Assembly (NCBI RefSeq): GCF_050589705.1
Contig: NZ_JBNGOT010000002.1
Location: forward strand, 124,001-188,000
Length of the DNA: 64,000 bases
Direction: 5' to 3'
Source: Sunxiuqinia rutila
GTDB lineage: Bacteria > Bacteroidota > Bacteroidia > Bacteroidales > Prolixibacteraceae
The notes under the pieces are model-generated. The model was given only the letters and a program-made list of their open reading frames with translations. It searched no databases and was not told the DNA's origin. Positions 35,789-45,071 of the stretch are shown here, one piece after another; the first letter of the stretch is position 1, and each line of letters starts with the position of its first letter. The position numbers and the translations under genes were made by a program.

Positions 35789-38700
35789 CTATTCTTCTTT
35801 TTCTTCCTTGATGCCAAAGGTGTTTTTTGCTCCGCTAAAAATGGATTTCCACCAGTAGTTGACAACTGACTTTTGAGGATCGCGTTTGAAGTAAATATCA
35901 TCGGGCAGAAGAATGCGTGTGCGCGGATGCTTGGATTTTAACACCAAACTATTGGTGAGGAAACTTAGGAATTTAGCCTCTTTGGTGTCGCCATCCTTTT
36001 GCTCCAATATGGCTATTCGAAGGTTGTCATAAGCAAACTTTAGTTGTCCTTGGGCCAATTCCTGATCGGCAATAAAATCGAACTCAAAGCGGTCCAATTG
36101 GCCGGAGCGGACTGCGATGCCTGCGGCATTTCGGGTTACCGGATTCAAGTAAGTCAAATCGAAAGGAGAAAGATGCCCTGAAACCTGAAACTGATTGACC
36201 AGAGAGCGTAAATCATACTTCATGCTGACTTCCATCAACGATTCGCCCATAAGCCAGGCACTGGCCTTGACGTTTAACGCTGGTTTTGCATTGGCCAGGT
36301 AAGGCAGATTGGTTACCGGAAATGCCCGAATGGTCATGTCGCGGAAGTAAACGAGACCCGGGAAAGGACGCTCGGGTGCCTGCTCTTCATAATACAAGTC
36401 GTAATTGGTTAATTTCAGGGTGTCAAAATAAATGGGCAATGCCATGTCCTTAAGAATTTCCTGTGGCATTTTTGAGTGTTTGTTCGGATCATCTGCTGTG
36501 CGTTTATCCCGGTAAATGTTGAGTGTGCCGCCATCGGCAATGAGCTGCGAAGCTGTTAGTTCTCCCTGCTGGTACCATCTTTTTAAGTCGAGGTTGATCA
36601 AATCCAGCCGGTTGATGGAGCCCTGATAATGATCGGTTTCGAAAGGAATAACCGTTTGAAATTGTTGCTTGCTGTAGCGGGGGGTAATTTGGATGTCCTC
36701 AATGGACAGCTGGTTATCCTGGTTGTTGAACTGAATGTCTCCCAGGTGAAAATTGTACAGGTTAGCTTTATCAGAGAAAGCATAATTTTTAAGGTTCAGC
36801 TTCACCGATTGCGCTCCCAGCAAATGCTCAGCAGGAATAGTATCCAGCTTAAATTCTTGCAATTCAACCTGTAGATTCGGAAAGTGCTTGGTTGTATTGC
36901 CCACACGGCTAATCAATTCGCCATCAGTTAAATGAATTTGATGAGCTGCAATTTCAGAAAATAAGGGCGAAATGTCTGACGGAATTTTCAGTTGAAACAG
37001 GTTAACCCGGGAATTGCTGTTGTCACTTTTCTGAATGGTCAGCTGCGGCCTCTCGGCCTGAATCGATTCAAAATGAAGGTTTTTCTCATTCAGTACCTGC
37101 TGAATGTCAACTTCTTTGAACGTTAGTCCCGGCACCTTGAGTTCAACAAAGCCCTTTCCGGCTGTTGCTGCATTGTTTGTCAGCAGCAGGTTGCGTAGGG
37201 TCAGGTCACGTTTGCGCGTTGAAAAGTGCACCGAGTCGGCGGTGTAATCCACATTTCCTTTTTCGGGTTTGAAAATAACCTGACTTAAGGAGGTTGAAAT
37301 ATTGTCTGATTTAAATGCCGCAGGCGTATTGGCGGTATGACTGATAAGACTGTTGTTATCGCCAATCATTTGTAAGTTGGATGTCAAAATTTTACTTTCC
37401 TGAAGTTCATTGGTTTTGAAGATATTGATTTTTCCTCCGGTCAGCTTGAATTGGGTAATTGTCAAGCGCTGCATTTCTTTGGGCAAGGGAACAACAACAT
37501 CTTTAAAATCTACCTGTTTTTGAGGGACTTCTGACCGGTATAGATTTATCTCCGGCTGATTGATTAAAAATCGGTCAACATCCAGTTGTTGCTCAAAATA
37601 AGCTTCCTCCAAGTCGACACCCTGTAGTTTGATTTCAGGGATGTTGATGTGAAAATGCATTGGCAAGTCGCCATAAATCTTGCTGGTTATGTCGGGATAC
37701 AAAATGGCATTTCGTATGTAGATTTGCGATTTTTTGGAAGAGATGCCAATCTCACTGGCCTGAAGGTTGTGCACATTGTCTGACAGCTGGAACAACTGAT
37801 CTTCAATTTTAAGCTCAAAATCATCCGCAAAAAACAAACGGCTCTTTTCAATTTCGGCGGCATTGAGCAGAAAGTTTTCCAGTTCAACACTAAACTTGTT
37901 GTTAAATGAGCTGGTTTTTCCTTTTCGGCTGTGTGTTACCAGTTGGATGTTGCCATTGGGAACTTCAATCTTTCCGATAGAAATGTTTTCGATGTAGTTG
38001 TTTAGCAGTTCGTAAAGCTCTTGCGGGCTGTTCCTCTTGGCTTCTTTATTTGGGCGTGAAAACACCTCAAGGGAGATGCTTGGCTCTATGATTGAAAAAT
38101 TATTGATTTGCAGCTTTTTTCGAAAAAATGCCTGGTGGATATTTGTATTGCTCAAAATCAAATGCGGAATGGTGATCTCATAAATTTGTGAGCGGTTGAA
38201 TTTTTTCAGTAGCCGGGCATTCTTCTTCGGATCGTCTGGAGACAGCCTGAAATTGGTTAAGCTAGCCCGGTTGTTGTACGATGAAACATCAATCCGGTCA
38301 ATTTGCAGGCGGTGAATCTGATCCACCAGCTTCATGTTGTAGTCGGAGAAGGTCAGTTCAATGTTGGTTGCAAAAAACAGCTTATCGGTGCGCTCGGCAC
38401 TGATGGAATCCAGCGAGAAGTCGGTGAGCTTGAAATCAAAGTTTGACGAGATCTCCCCGGATTGCTGCGATCCTTCGTCAGATAAAACGACCACACGCCC
38501 CTCGTCAAAGTCAACAACACTGGCATAAACTCCTTTGATGTAGTTGCGAATGAAATAGTACAGCAAACTGTTTGTTTCGCGCGAAGCTTTTTGTTTTTTC
38601 TGCCCTTGGTTAATAAGAACCTTGGGCGAATAGGCGAGAATGGACTGTAAGGGCATTTCGCGTTTGTGAAACAACCTTTTCAGGTCAATATCCCGGAGGC

Positions 38701-40036
38701 GGATGCTGTCGCATTCCATGTCTACCCGGGTTAAGGTAGTGGATGGATTTTGGTTAGGTTTTAGCTGTAACTGATCGGCCTGTATGGAATTCGTTTGAGT
38801 AGAAGCGATGATGTTGGTGGCATCAAAGCGGTGAACCTGATCATTCATCAGCAAGTAATAGTTGTCCAGCTGAAGGTAAAACTCCTTCGCATAAAGAATT
38901 CGATCGGGATCGTTAAATGACTGCTCATTGAGTACAAACTTGTCCAGATGAACGTTTAAGTCATAAAACTCTTGCATGCTTGCCTTGTCTTCGCTTTTTC
39001 GGTCAATTTGGAGTTTGCGTGCATTCATCGACAAATGGTCAATGCTAAGTTGTGTGAATTCGCCTTCTGCCAGCTGGTACAAATCGAATTCCTTCATTTG
39101 CCTGAAGTTCATTTCCGGTGCATTTTCCACAGGAATTACCTTAATGTCGGCCTGATGCAAAAACAAAGAATCAATGTGAATGCTATCCTGCTGAAACAGC
39201 TTGTTGAACTGATTCGATTTGATGGAAATTTCCGGAATTGTTACTAAGTATTGGGTTCGGCTGGTTGGTTGTTGCCTGGTTGGCGACAGTTTAATGGATC
39301 GGCCAATAATGTCATTGCTTTTTAGTGAATACTGAATGTTTTGAATGCTAAGTTCGTGAATGCTATCGCTTAATGCTTTTCTGTAGTTATCCAGGCTGAG
39401 GAAAATGTCATCGGCCCGGAAGAAGTCATCTTTTTGACGGATCAAAGAGGAATCGGTGTAAAAATTCGAAATCCCAATGTTTAGATTCAGGGCTCTCAGG
39501 CTTTTGGGCTGCAGCTGGTTGGATAGCTGATTGTCAATGAATCCGGCGTTTGTCAGGCTAATCTTATCGATGGCCAAGGACTGCAGGTCTTGACCAAAAA
39601 CGGAACGAAGTTCCTTAACGAATGCATAAGAGCTTTTGGATTTTGTACTATCTGTTTTTAAGGTCCAGACCGGTGAATTAATCTCGAGTTCCCGGATGTG
39701 TAGCTCATTCTTCGTGAGTAGCTTGTACAGGTTGATCCTTTTCACTGAAATGGCTTCTGCTTGCAGAAAATCAGCCGTTTGGCTTGCGGATTTCTTTTTG
39801 ATTTCGATCTCTTGAATCCGGATGCTTCGGGTGAACAGGTTGACCGATAAATCTTCAAAGTGAAGTACGTATTGGTTTGCCGTTTTAGCTTTCAACCAGG
39901 CGTTCAGTTCCTTTTGTATTAGTTTGTCAGCCCACAAAAATAGCAGTGTCCCACCTATGATGACCAGCCCAATGAAAAACGCCAGTATCCATCTGGTCAG
40001 TCTTTTGGGAGTGTTATTTGGGGCTTGGTTCATCAT
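35789..40036 (-). CDS. large AsmA-like membrane-anchored protein
   Basis: 1415 residues. One N-terminal transmembrane helix (about 14-36, ILAFFIGLVIIGGTLLFLW) after a short basic cytoplasmic start, then a very long beta-rich region of repeated units that read as [strand]-x-I-x-[strand] with many LxIDxIxL or LxLxxYxL turns. The N-terminal pattern after the helix (LIQKELNAWLK, HFEDLSVNLFTRSIRIQEIEIK) is that of AsmA/TamB-like proteins, which form hydrophobic grooves bridging the envelope and handle lipid transport. No cysteine or enzyme motif. Single gene, convergent with GT2. Assignment rests on architecture, not on a specific signature. Confidence 0.65.
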   Translation of the reverse strand: MMNQAPNNTPKRLTRWILAFFIGLVIIGGTLLFLWADKLIQKELNAWLKAKTANQYVLHFEDLSVNLFTRSIRIQEIEIKKKSASQTADFLQAEAISVKRINLYKLLTKNELHIRELEINSPVWTLKTDSTKSKSSYAFVKELRSVFGQDLQSLAIDKISLTNAGFIDNQLSNQLQPKSLRALNLNIGISNFYTDSSLIRQKDDFFRADDIFLSLDNYRKALSDSIHELSIQNIQYSLKSNDIIGRSIKLSPTRQQPTSRTQYLVTIPEISIKSNQFNKLFQQDSIHIDSLFLHQADIKVIPVENAPEMNFRQMKEFDLYQLAEGEFTQLSIDHLSMNARKLQIDRKSEDKASMQEFYDLNVHLDKFVLNEQSFNDPDRILYAKEFYLQLDNYYLLMNDQVHRFDATNIIASTQTNSIQADQLQLKPNQNPSTTLTRVDMECDSIRLRDIDLKRLFHKREMPLQSILAYSPKVLINQGQKKQKASRETNSLLYYFIRNYIKGVYASVVDFDEGRVVVLSDEGSQQSGEISSNFDFKLTDFSLDSISAERTDKLFFATNIELTFSDYNMKLVDQIHRLQIDRIDVSSYNNRASLTNFRLSPDDPKKNARLLKKFNRSQIYEITIPHLILSNTNIHQAFFRKKLQINNFSIIEPSISLEVFSRPNKEAKRNSPQELYELLNNYIENISIGKIEVPNGNIQLVTHSRKGKTSSFNNKFSVELENFLLNAAEIEKSRLFFADDFELKIEDQLFQLSDNVHNLQASEIGISSKKSQIYIRNAILYPDITSKIYGDLPMHFHINIPEIKLQGVDLEEAYFEQQLDVDRFLINQPEINLYRSEVPQKQVDFKDVVVPLPKEMQRLTITQFKLTGGKINIFKTNELQESKILTSNLQMIGDNNSLISHTANTPAAFKSDNISTSLSQVIFKPEKGNVDYTADSVHFSTRKRDLTLRNLLLTNNAATAGKGFVELKVPGLTFKEVDIQQVLNEKNLHFESIQAERPQLTIQKSDNSNSRVNLFQLKIPSDISPLFSEIAAHQIHLTDGELISRVGNTTKHFPNLQVELQEFKLDTIPAEHLLGAQSVKLNLKNYAFSDKANLYNFHLGDIQFNNQDNQLSIEDIQITPRYSKQQFQTVIPFETDHYQGSINRLDLINLDLKRWYQQGELTASQLIADGGTLNIYRDKRTADDPNKHSKMPQEILKDMALPIYFDTLKLTNYDLYYEEQAPERPFPGLVYFRDMTIRAFPVTNLPYLANAKPALNVKASAWLMGESLMEVSMKYDLRSLVNQFQVSGHLSPFDLTYLNPVTRNAAGIAVRSGQLDRFEFDFIADQELAQGQLKFAYDNLRIAILEQKDGDTKEAKFLSFLTNSLVLKSKHPRTRILLPDDIYFKRDPQKSVVNYWWKSIFSGAKNTFGIKEEKEE

Positions 40037-40540
40037 TTTTTAGCTATCAAACAGAATGCATTATATACTAGAGACTAATTTTATAAAAAAAGTTGCGTAT
40101 TCAAAGGAAAAACGTGCTTTGATTCATTTCTTTTGTGCAAAGAACAGAAAGGTGTTTTATAACGCATTCGCTGAAAGAGTACTTACGAGCTATTTCCCCG
40201 GTTCTAACTCGAGAATGTTTATACCGGATAGATATTGGCTAGGTTGCAATATTTGCTGAGTTAGCCTTTGAAACATGCGAGCTAAGCTGGTGCCGGACCG
40301 GCTTTTCTGATTTTGATTAAAACAATCGGTGAGCTCATTTGAGGTTGATTATACTTAATGGCACCGTTCGCAACGGTAGCACAGTTAAACAAATTATTTC
40401 TTGTCTTGTTTTCAGTTTAAATTAATTGAATGATTATCCGGCAATAAGCAACACAGCTCTTAGGTGCCTTTTGCTGTTTAAAGCATTGGTTTATCATAGA
40501 AGATTCTTATTTGAGCCGGCATCACTTTAAAGAATAGATT
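40037..40540. other. intergenic region between divergent genes
   Basis: 504 bp, A+T-rich. Should contain promoters for the AsmA-like gene (minus) and the sugar dehydrogenase gene (plus), neither recognisable as an exact match. A small palindrome, ACCGTT-CGC-AACGGT, lies at 40363-40377. A 67-codon frame at 40056 is not convincing. Confidence 0.4.
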
Positions 40541-41809
40541 ATGAGGGTTTTCGCGTTTTGTTTTTTTCTCATTGGCCTGGTTAGCTGTAACCCAGGAGAT
40601 CACAAACTTGATGTGATTAAGCCCGATGCAGACAATGGCGGACTGATTTTGCCAGATGGGTTTTCGGCTCTTGTTGTTGCAGACACACTTGGGCATGCCC
40701 GGCATATTCAGGTGAATCGCAAGGGAGATATTTATATTTCTTTGAACCGCCCTAAAAAAGAGGGAGGTATCGTTTGTCTTCGGGATACCACAAATGACGG
40801 ACGAGCCGACTTGATTCAGTATTTTGGGAAACATCATGGAACGGGAATTGCCTTGAATGATGATTATCTGTACTTCGGGGCAGATACCCTGGTGGTACGA
40901 TATCCTATGATTTATAGTCAACTTTTGCCGCACGATGCCGAAGAAATTATTGTTCAGGGCTTGCCTCACAACAGTCAGCATGCCGCCAAACCATTGATTT
41001 TTGATCAGACCGGAAATTTGTATGTAACAGTTGGTGCCCCTTCAAATGCTTGTATGGAACAAAGCCGAACGAAAGGTTCGCCGGGCATGGATCCTTGTCC
41101 GCTGTTGGAGCGGCATGGTGGTATTTGGCGATTTAAAGCTGATCAGCTTAACCAAGATCAGGTATTGGATGGGGAACGCTACGCAACAGGAATCCGACAT
41201 GCCGTTGCGATAGACTGGAACACGACCGAGAATAGCTTGTTTGCAGTGCAGCATGGGCGGGACCAGCTGAGTCAGCTTTTTCCGGATTTATATGATGCTA
41301 AGCAAAATGCAGAGCTTCCTGCTGAAGAGTTTTTATTGGTTGAAGAGGATTCCGATTTTGGCTGGCCTTACTGCTATTATGATCCGATGCAGCAGGGAAA
41401 AGTGTTGGCTCCCGAGTACGGCGGCGATGGGCATATGTTGGGCCGCTGTGAGGATAAAGATGATCCAATCATGGCATTTCCGGCACATTTGGCACCTAAC
41501 GATTTATTGTTTTACACCGGAGACATGTTTCCTGAGCGATACAAAAACGGAGCTTTTATCGCGTTTCATGGTTCGTGGAACCGCGCCCCGGAAGTGCAGG
41601 AAGGCTACTTTGTGGCCTTTGTCCCTTTTGAGGGGAAACTGCCATCAGGAGATTGGGAAGTCTTTGCCGATGGATTTGCAGGTATCGATGAAGTGAGCAG
41701 TCCGCGTGATGCGGCCTATCGTCCCTGCGGATTGGCGCAAGGACCCGATGGTTCGTTGTTTGTTACCGATGATGTGCAAGGGAGGGTTTGGAGAATTATG
41801 TATGAATAG
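40541..41809 (+). CDS. sorbosone dehydrogenase-like (PQQ sugar dehydrogenase fold) lipoprotein
   Basis: 422 residues. Lipoprotein signal, Cys16 (LIGLVSCN). The remainder is a six-blade beta-propeller of the soluble glucose/sorbosone dehydrogenase family: ILPDGFSALVVADTLGHARHI, GDIYISLNR, KHHGTGIALNDDYLYFG, NLYVTVGAPSNACMEQ, ERYATGIRHAVAIDW, EDSDFGWPYCYYDP and FIAFHGSWNR. Probably oxidises a sugar or other alcohol with PQQ in the periplasm, and the c-type cytochrome 68 bp downstream would accept the electrons. PQQ biosynthesis genes are not in the window, so substrate and cofactor remain inferred. Confidence 0.85.
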   Translation: MRVFAFCFFLIGLVSCNPGDHKLDVIKPDADNGGLILPDGFSALVVADTLGHARHIQVNRKGDIYISLNRPKKEGGIVCLRDTTNDGRADLIQYFGKHHGTGIALNDDYLYFGADTLVVRYPMIYSQLLPHDAEEIIVQGLPHNSQHAAKPLIFDQTGNLYVTVGAPSNACMEQSRTKGSPGMDPCPLLERHGGIWRFKADQLNQDQVLDGERYATGIRHAVAIDWNTTENSLFAVQHGRDQLSQLFPDLYDAKQNAELPAEEFLLVEEDSDFGWPYCYYDPMQQGKVLAPEYGGDGHMLGRCEDKDDPIMAFPAHLAPNDLLFYTGDMFPERYKNGAFIAFHGSWNRAPEVQEGYFVAFVPFEGKLPSGDWEVFADGFAGIDEVSSPRDAAYRPCGLAQGPDGSLFVTDDVQGRVWRIMYE

Positions 41810-41877
41810 TGACGAGAAAGATTCGGTTTCATTGAATTTATCAGCCCTCTAATCTTACCACAAACAAATCCAAAAGC

Positions 41878-42381
41878 ATGTTTCAAGATAGAAAGTCAGA
41901 AGTATCAATTTTTAATAAAGAATTTGTGAGAGCATTTATTATTTCCATCCCGTTTATCGTTGCACTTGTTGGGAGTTCGTGCACGCAAAGTAGTTCGTCA
42001 ACCAGTGATCAACAAGCTGAAAAATTTCAACAATCGCTGGAAAGTGCTGATTCCGGGCCCGTGGAGCAAGTTCATCCTGGTAAGTCTGTTTATGAAAAGT
42101 ATTGCCTGACCTGCCACCAAGCCGATGGTTCAGGTGTTCCTGGCATGTATCCTTCGGTTGGGCCAAATGAGTGGACAAAGGATCAGGCTAAAATAATTCA
42201 GGTTGTCCTTAATGGTCAAAGTGGAGAGATTGAAGTCAATGGAGAAGTGTATAATAATTTGATGCCCCCGCACGATTTTTTGTCTGATAAGGAAGTGGCA
42301 GATGTGGTTTCTTATGTTCGTGCCAATTTTGGGAATGAGCTTCCTCCGGTTACTGTGGAAGATGTTGCCGCAGCTCGCTAG
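41878..42381 (+). CDS. class I cytochrome c lipoprotein
   Basis: 167 residues. One haem-binding motif C76-L-T-C79-H80 (YEKYCLTCHQADGSGVPGMYP), with the distal Met in NNLMPPHDFLSDKEVADVVSYVR. A hydrophobic segment and Cys35 (VALVGSSC) precede a Ser/Gln-rich spacer, so the protein is probably a lipid-anchored periplasmic cytochrome. Placed right behind the sugar dehydrogenase-like gene, it likely takes electrons from that enzyme toward a terminal oxidase. Its stop lies 4 bp from that of the convergent GH5 gene, with no terminator between. Confidence 0.9.
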   Translation: MFQDRKSEVSIFNKEFVRAFIISIPFIVALVGSSCTQSSSSTSDQQAEKFQQSLESADSGPVEQVHPGKSVYEKYCLTCHQADGSGVPGMYPSVGPNEWTKDQAKIIQVVLNGQSGEIEVNGEVYNNLMPPHDFLSDKEVADVVSYVRANFGNELPPVTVEDVAAAR

Positions 42382-42385
42382 CTTG

Positions 42386-44110
42386 TTAATTCGATTTGAT
42401 CAGCTTTCCCGATAGCACGGTGCCTTGGTGTGGCCATCGGATCAGGTAGCGCCCATGGGGGAGTTCATTTAAATCAATCTGTAAATCAGTGGAAATGATT
42501 TTCTGCATAACTAGTTGCCCGGAGTAGTTGTAAATGGAGGTTCTTCCGGCACTATCGGCTTTGGTGAAGTTAAGAATGCCATTGGTTGGATTCGGGTAGA
42601 AATAGGATTTTTTCTTTTTTAGAGCTGAGCTGTCCGTGCCATGGCTGATTTCATAAAGCCCGATTTCATCCAAAACAAAATTGGTGCTTGAATCTCCTAG
42701 GTCGAAGACAAGACGGGCTTTGGAGTCCGTATCGTTTTGCATTTGAAAACTGAACGAATAAGTCTGTAACTCCGCAGTCATGTTGAATGTGGAGTTGCCA
42801 CTATAAGAGGTCCATGGTTCCTGATTCATTCCGGTGTAAATACTGACTGGTCTGCCATCGCTGGCCTTTGCTTTATACTGCACTTCATAGGTTTTGCCTT
42901 TTTCTAAAGCCAAATCGCTGAGGACAAGCTGAATGTGCCAGTTTTCAGTTCCGCCATTGGTGATTTCGAGTGATAGCTCTCCCTGGCTGACTAAGCCTGT
43001 GGAAGAAGCGCCTGAGTTGTTGTACAGTTTCCAGCCTTCCAGGTCGCCATTCTGGTTAAACTCTGTCTTAAACAGTTCTTTTCGGTTAACCGGTGTTGGC
43101 TCGGGTAGCTCATTTTTCAGTAAGGCGTCAACCAGTTCGTGCCTGAAGGTCAGAGTTGCAGGCCTGAAGATGCCAAAGCCGGCACTAAATTCCCAGTAGG
43201 CCCAGCTAAAGTTTTGAGACTCAAAATACCGGGCAAGGTAGGTGGTCCAACGCACGCGCGAGGCCATGTCGGCCCGGTTGTAAGCTCCAAATTCACCGAC
43301 ATGAACCGGGATGTTGTTGATGGTGCTAAACTGGATTGCTGCTTCAAAGTCAGCTTGTACTTTTTGCCGTTCCGTTTCAGTGTCATGCCATTCTGTTCCC
43401 AGCCACTGGTCAGCTTCAGGACCAACCCATTCGGCACCTTGATGGGTAAACGAAAAGGGATTGTAGTAATGGAGGGTCAGTATGAGCCGATCGTCGTTCG
43501 GAACTTGCAATTTTGACAAACCGCCAAGTCCTCCATATTCAGCAGTTCCGACTAAAATAAAGCGATTGGGGTTGGTGCGGCGGACAGTCTGAAGAGCCTC
43601 GGCCAAAAATACATTCCATTTTTCAGCGGTTAGGTTGTTGTGTGGCTCATTCAATAGTTCAAAAATCAAGCTGTCTGGATAATCTGCAAAATGAGTGGAG
43701 AGCTGCTCCCACATGGCCAGAAATCGGGGCTTTTCTTCCTCCGGATTTTCAAACAAGGCTTCATGGTGATGCATGTTGATAATTGCGTGCATCTTGTTTT
43801 TAAGGGCTAAATCGACTACGTGCTGAATGCGTTGTAAGAAAGCATCGTCAATGGTGTAGGGGGAGTGTGCTAAACTCCGCTCTTCGGTTTCCCAACGAAT
43901 GGGAATACGGACATGATCAAAGCCCATACTGGCTATGGTCAACATGTATTGATCCTTGAACGGGTTGCCCCAGGCTTCTTCGCTAGGCGCTTCAAACATA
44001 TTGCCCAGGTTGATTCCCCGGCCAAGTTCCGCGTTTTTATCAAAAGCCGGAGTTTGTGCCAAAACCGAAAAAGAAAGGACGGTTAACAGCAGGCTGATTC
44101 GTGTTTTCAT
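42386..44110 (-). CDS. secreted glycoside hydrolase family 5 enzyme with CBM and T9SS sorting domain
   Basis: 574 residues. Signal peptide 1-18 (ending SVLAQ). GH5 TIM-barrel about 25-335 (RGINLGNMFE, DHVRIPIRWE, INMHHHE). Acid/base Glu155 in IFELLNEPHN and nucleophile Glu273 in VHVGEFGAYN. A Pro-rich linker leads to a CBM4/9-like beta-sandwich (about 350-490). The C-terminal 80 residues (FYPNPTNGILNF..., then GRYLIRW and SGKLIK) are a type A T9SS sorting domain, so the enzyme is probably secreted across both membranes. It likely cuts beta-1,4-glucan or a related polysaccharide. No other carbohydrate genes of a PUL flank it. Confidence 0.92.
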   Translation of the reverse strand: MKTRISLLLTVLSFSVLAQTPAFDKNAELGRGINLGNMFEAPSEEAWGNPFKDQYMLTIASMGFDHVRIPIRWETEERSLAHSPYTIDDAFLQRIQHVVDLALKNKMHAIINMHHHEALFENPEEEKPRFLAMWEQLSTHFADYPDSLIFELLNEPHNNLTAEKWNVFLAEALQTVRRTNPNRFILVGTAEYGGLGGLSKLQVPNDDRLILTLHYYNPFSFTHQGAEWVGPEADQWLGTEWHDTETERQKVQADFEAAIQFSTINNIPVHVGEFGAYNRADMASRVRWTTYLARYFESQNFSWAYWEFSAGFGIFRPATLTFRHELVDALLKNELPEPTPVNRKELFKTEFNQNGDLEGWKLYNNSGASSTGLVSQGELSLEITNGGTENWHIQLVLSDLALEKGKTYEVQYKAKASDGRPVSIYTGMNQEPWTSYSGNSTFNMTAELQTYSFSFQMQNDTDSKARLVFDLGDSSTNFVLDEIGLYEISHGTDSSALKKKKSYFYPNPTNGILNFTKADSAGRTSIYNYSGQLVMQKIISTDLQIDLNELPHGRYLIRWPHQGTVLSGKLIKSN

Positions 44111-44194
44111 AAGTCGGAATTTTTTCTGAAAGGTTTAGTTTTGCTTACTATTGGTCCGGGTGAAGTTAGTTTTAATCGGGGTGAAAAACAAGAA

Positions 44195-44243
44195 AATCCA
44201 GGCATTCCCGAGTGCTTCTTTCGAAGGCTTGAATGCCTGGATT
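44195..44243 (-). terminator. Rho-independent terminator of the SIMPL gene
   Basis: Perfect 13-bp stem (44195-44207 and 44231-44243) with additional pairing inside, 6 bp past the stop at 44250, followed on the minus strand by TTTTCTTGTTTTTC. Confidence 0.85.
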
Positions 44244-44249
44244 GACGGG

Positions 44250-44963
44250 CTATTCGCTAATGGCGAAGCGCGTAAATACTTTGTAGTTGAGTTTCATTTT
44301 TTCGAATGAAATTTCGGGCTCCGATTCCATGCTGCTTTCATCCATCATGGCAGCTGTTCCTCGAATTTGGATGTTTTTTGCGTAAGGCTGGATGAAGCTT
44401 GCCCGCTCCTGGATGAAGAGCACTTTCCCCAGTTTGTGGTCAACAGCTTCGAGCAAATAGCTGGCTTTTTCACGGGCATCTTGAATAGCCTTGATTTTGA
44501 CTTCTTTTTTGAAATCGTCCATTTGGCTGTGATCAACGCGATGAATGTGGGCATTCAGTGCATCAATTTCATCCAGAATTTCCCAAACGTTTGCCAGTTC
44601 GCTGGTACTGCCAACTTCCAGTAAGTAGTTTTTCGAGGCCAGTACATCTTTGTTTTTCCGTTTGATGGTTACAAAATCAGCGTCAGCATTAGCCAGGCTA
44701 AGTTTACTTAAATCAAACTTGTTGACCTTCAAGTGTTGTTTCAATTTCTTCTCCAGGTCTTCAATGTTTATTTTGGTTTTTCCCTCATAGCGCTCTTTTA
44801 AAGTAAATTGAAGGAAAATCTCATTCGGAACCACTTCCATTTCACCTTCTCCGGTTACTTCAATATAGGGCGTTGAAACCAATGGATTAAGTTCAGTTTG
44901 CGCAAAGCCACTCAGGCTAAATACAAGAAGTATCAAAATTAATCTGCTCGTTTTCATAGTCAT
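44250..44963 (-). CDS. SIMPL domain (DUF541) periplasmic protein
   Basis: 237 residues. Signal peptide (LILILLVFSLSGFAQ, first 23 residues). The mature part has the SIMPL features: ISVTGEGEMEV-like PYIEVTGEGEMEVVPNEIFL, then residues spanning DAREKASYLLEAVDHKLGKVLFIQE. Family members (for example E. coli YggE) are periplasmic and linked to oxidative or metabolic stress; the molecular function is unknown. Start at 44963 or at an internal ATG at 44957. Confidence 0.88.
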   Translation of the reverse strand: MTMKTSRLILILLVFSLSGFAQTELNPLVSTPYIEVTGEGEMEVVPNEIFLQFTLKERYEGKTKINIEDLEKKLKQHLKVNKFDLSKLSLANADADFVTIKRKNKDVLASKNYLLEVGSTSELANVWEILDEIDALNAHIHRVDHSQMDDFKKEVKIKAIQDAREKASYLLEAVDHKLGKVLFIQERASFIQPYAKNIQIRGTAAMMDESSMESEPEISFEKMKLNYKVFTRFAISE

Positions 44964-45071
44964 TATTTTAAATTTATAATTTATTCATTCTGATCGCTTT
45001 ATTTCAAATGGTAAAAAATCTATTCTGCTCGGCTGAATTTTAGTATTATCTTTAACAACAAATCTTTTAGC

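Noticed and set aside
40056..40259. 67-codon frame on the plus strand after the AsmA-like gene
   Set aside because: Composition is irregular (many Phe and Cys), no ribosome-binding site and no recognisable family; probably chance in an A+T-rich gap.
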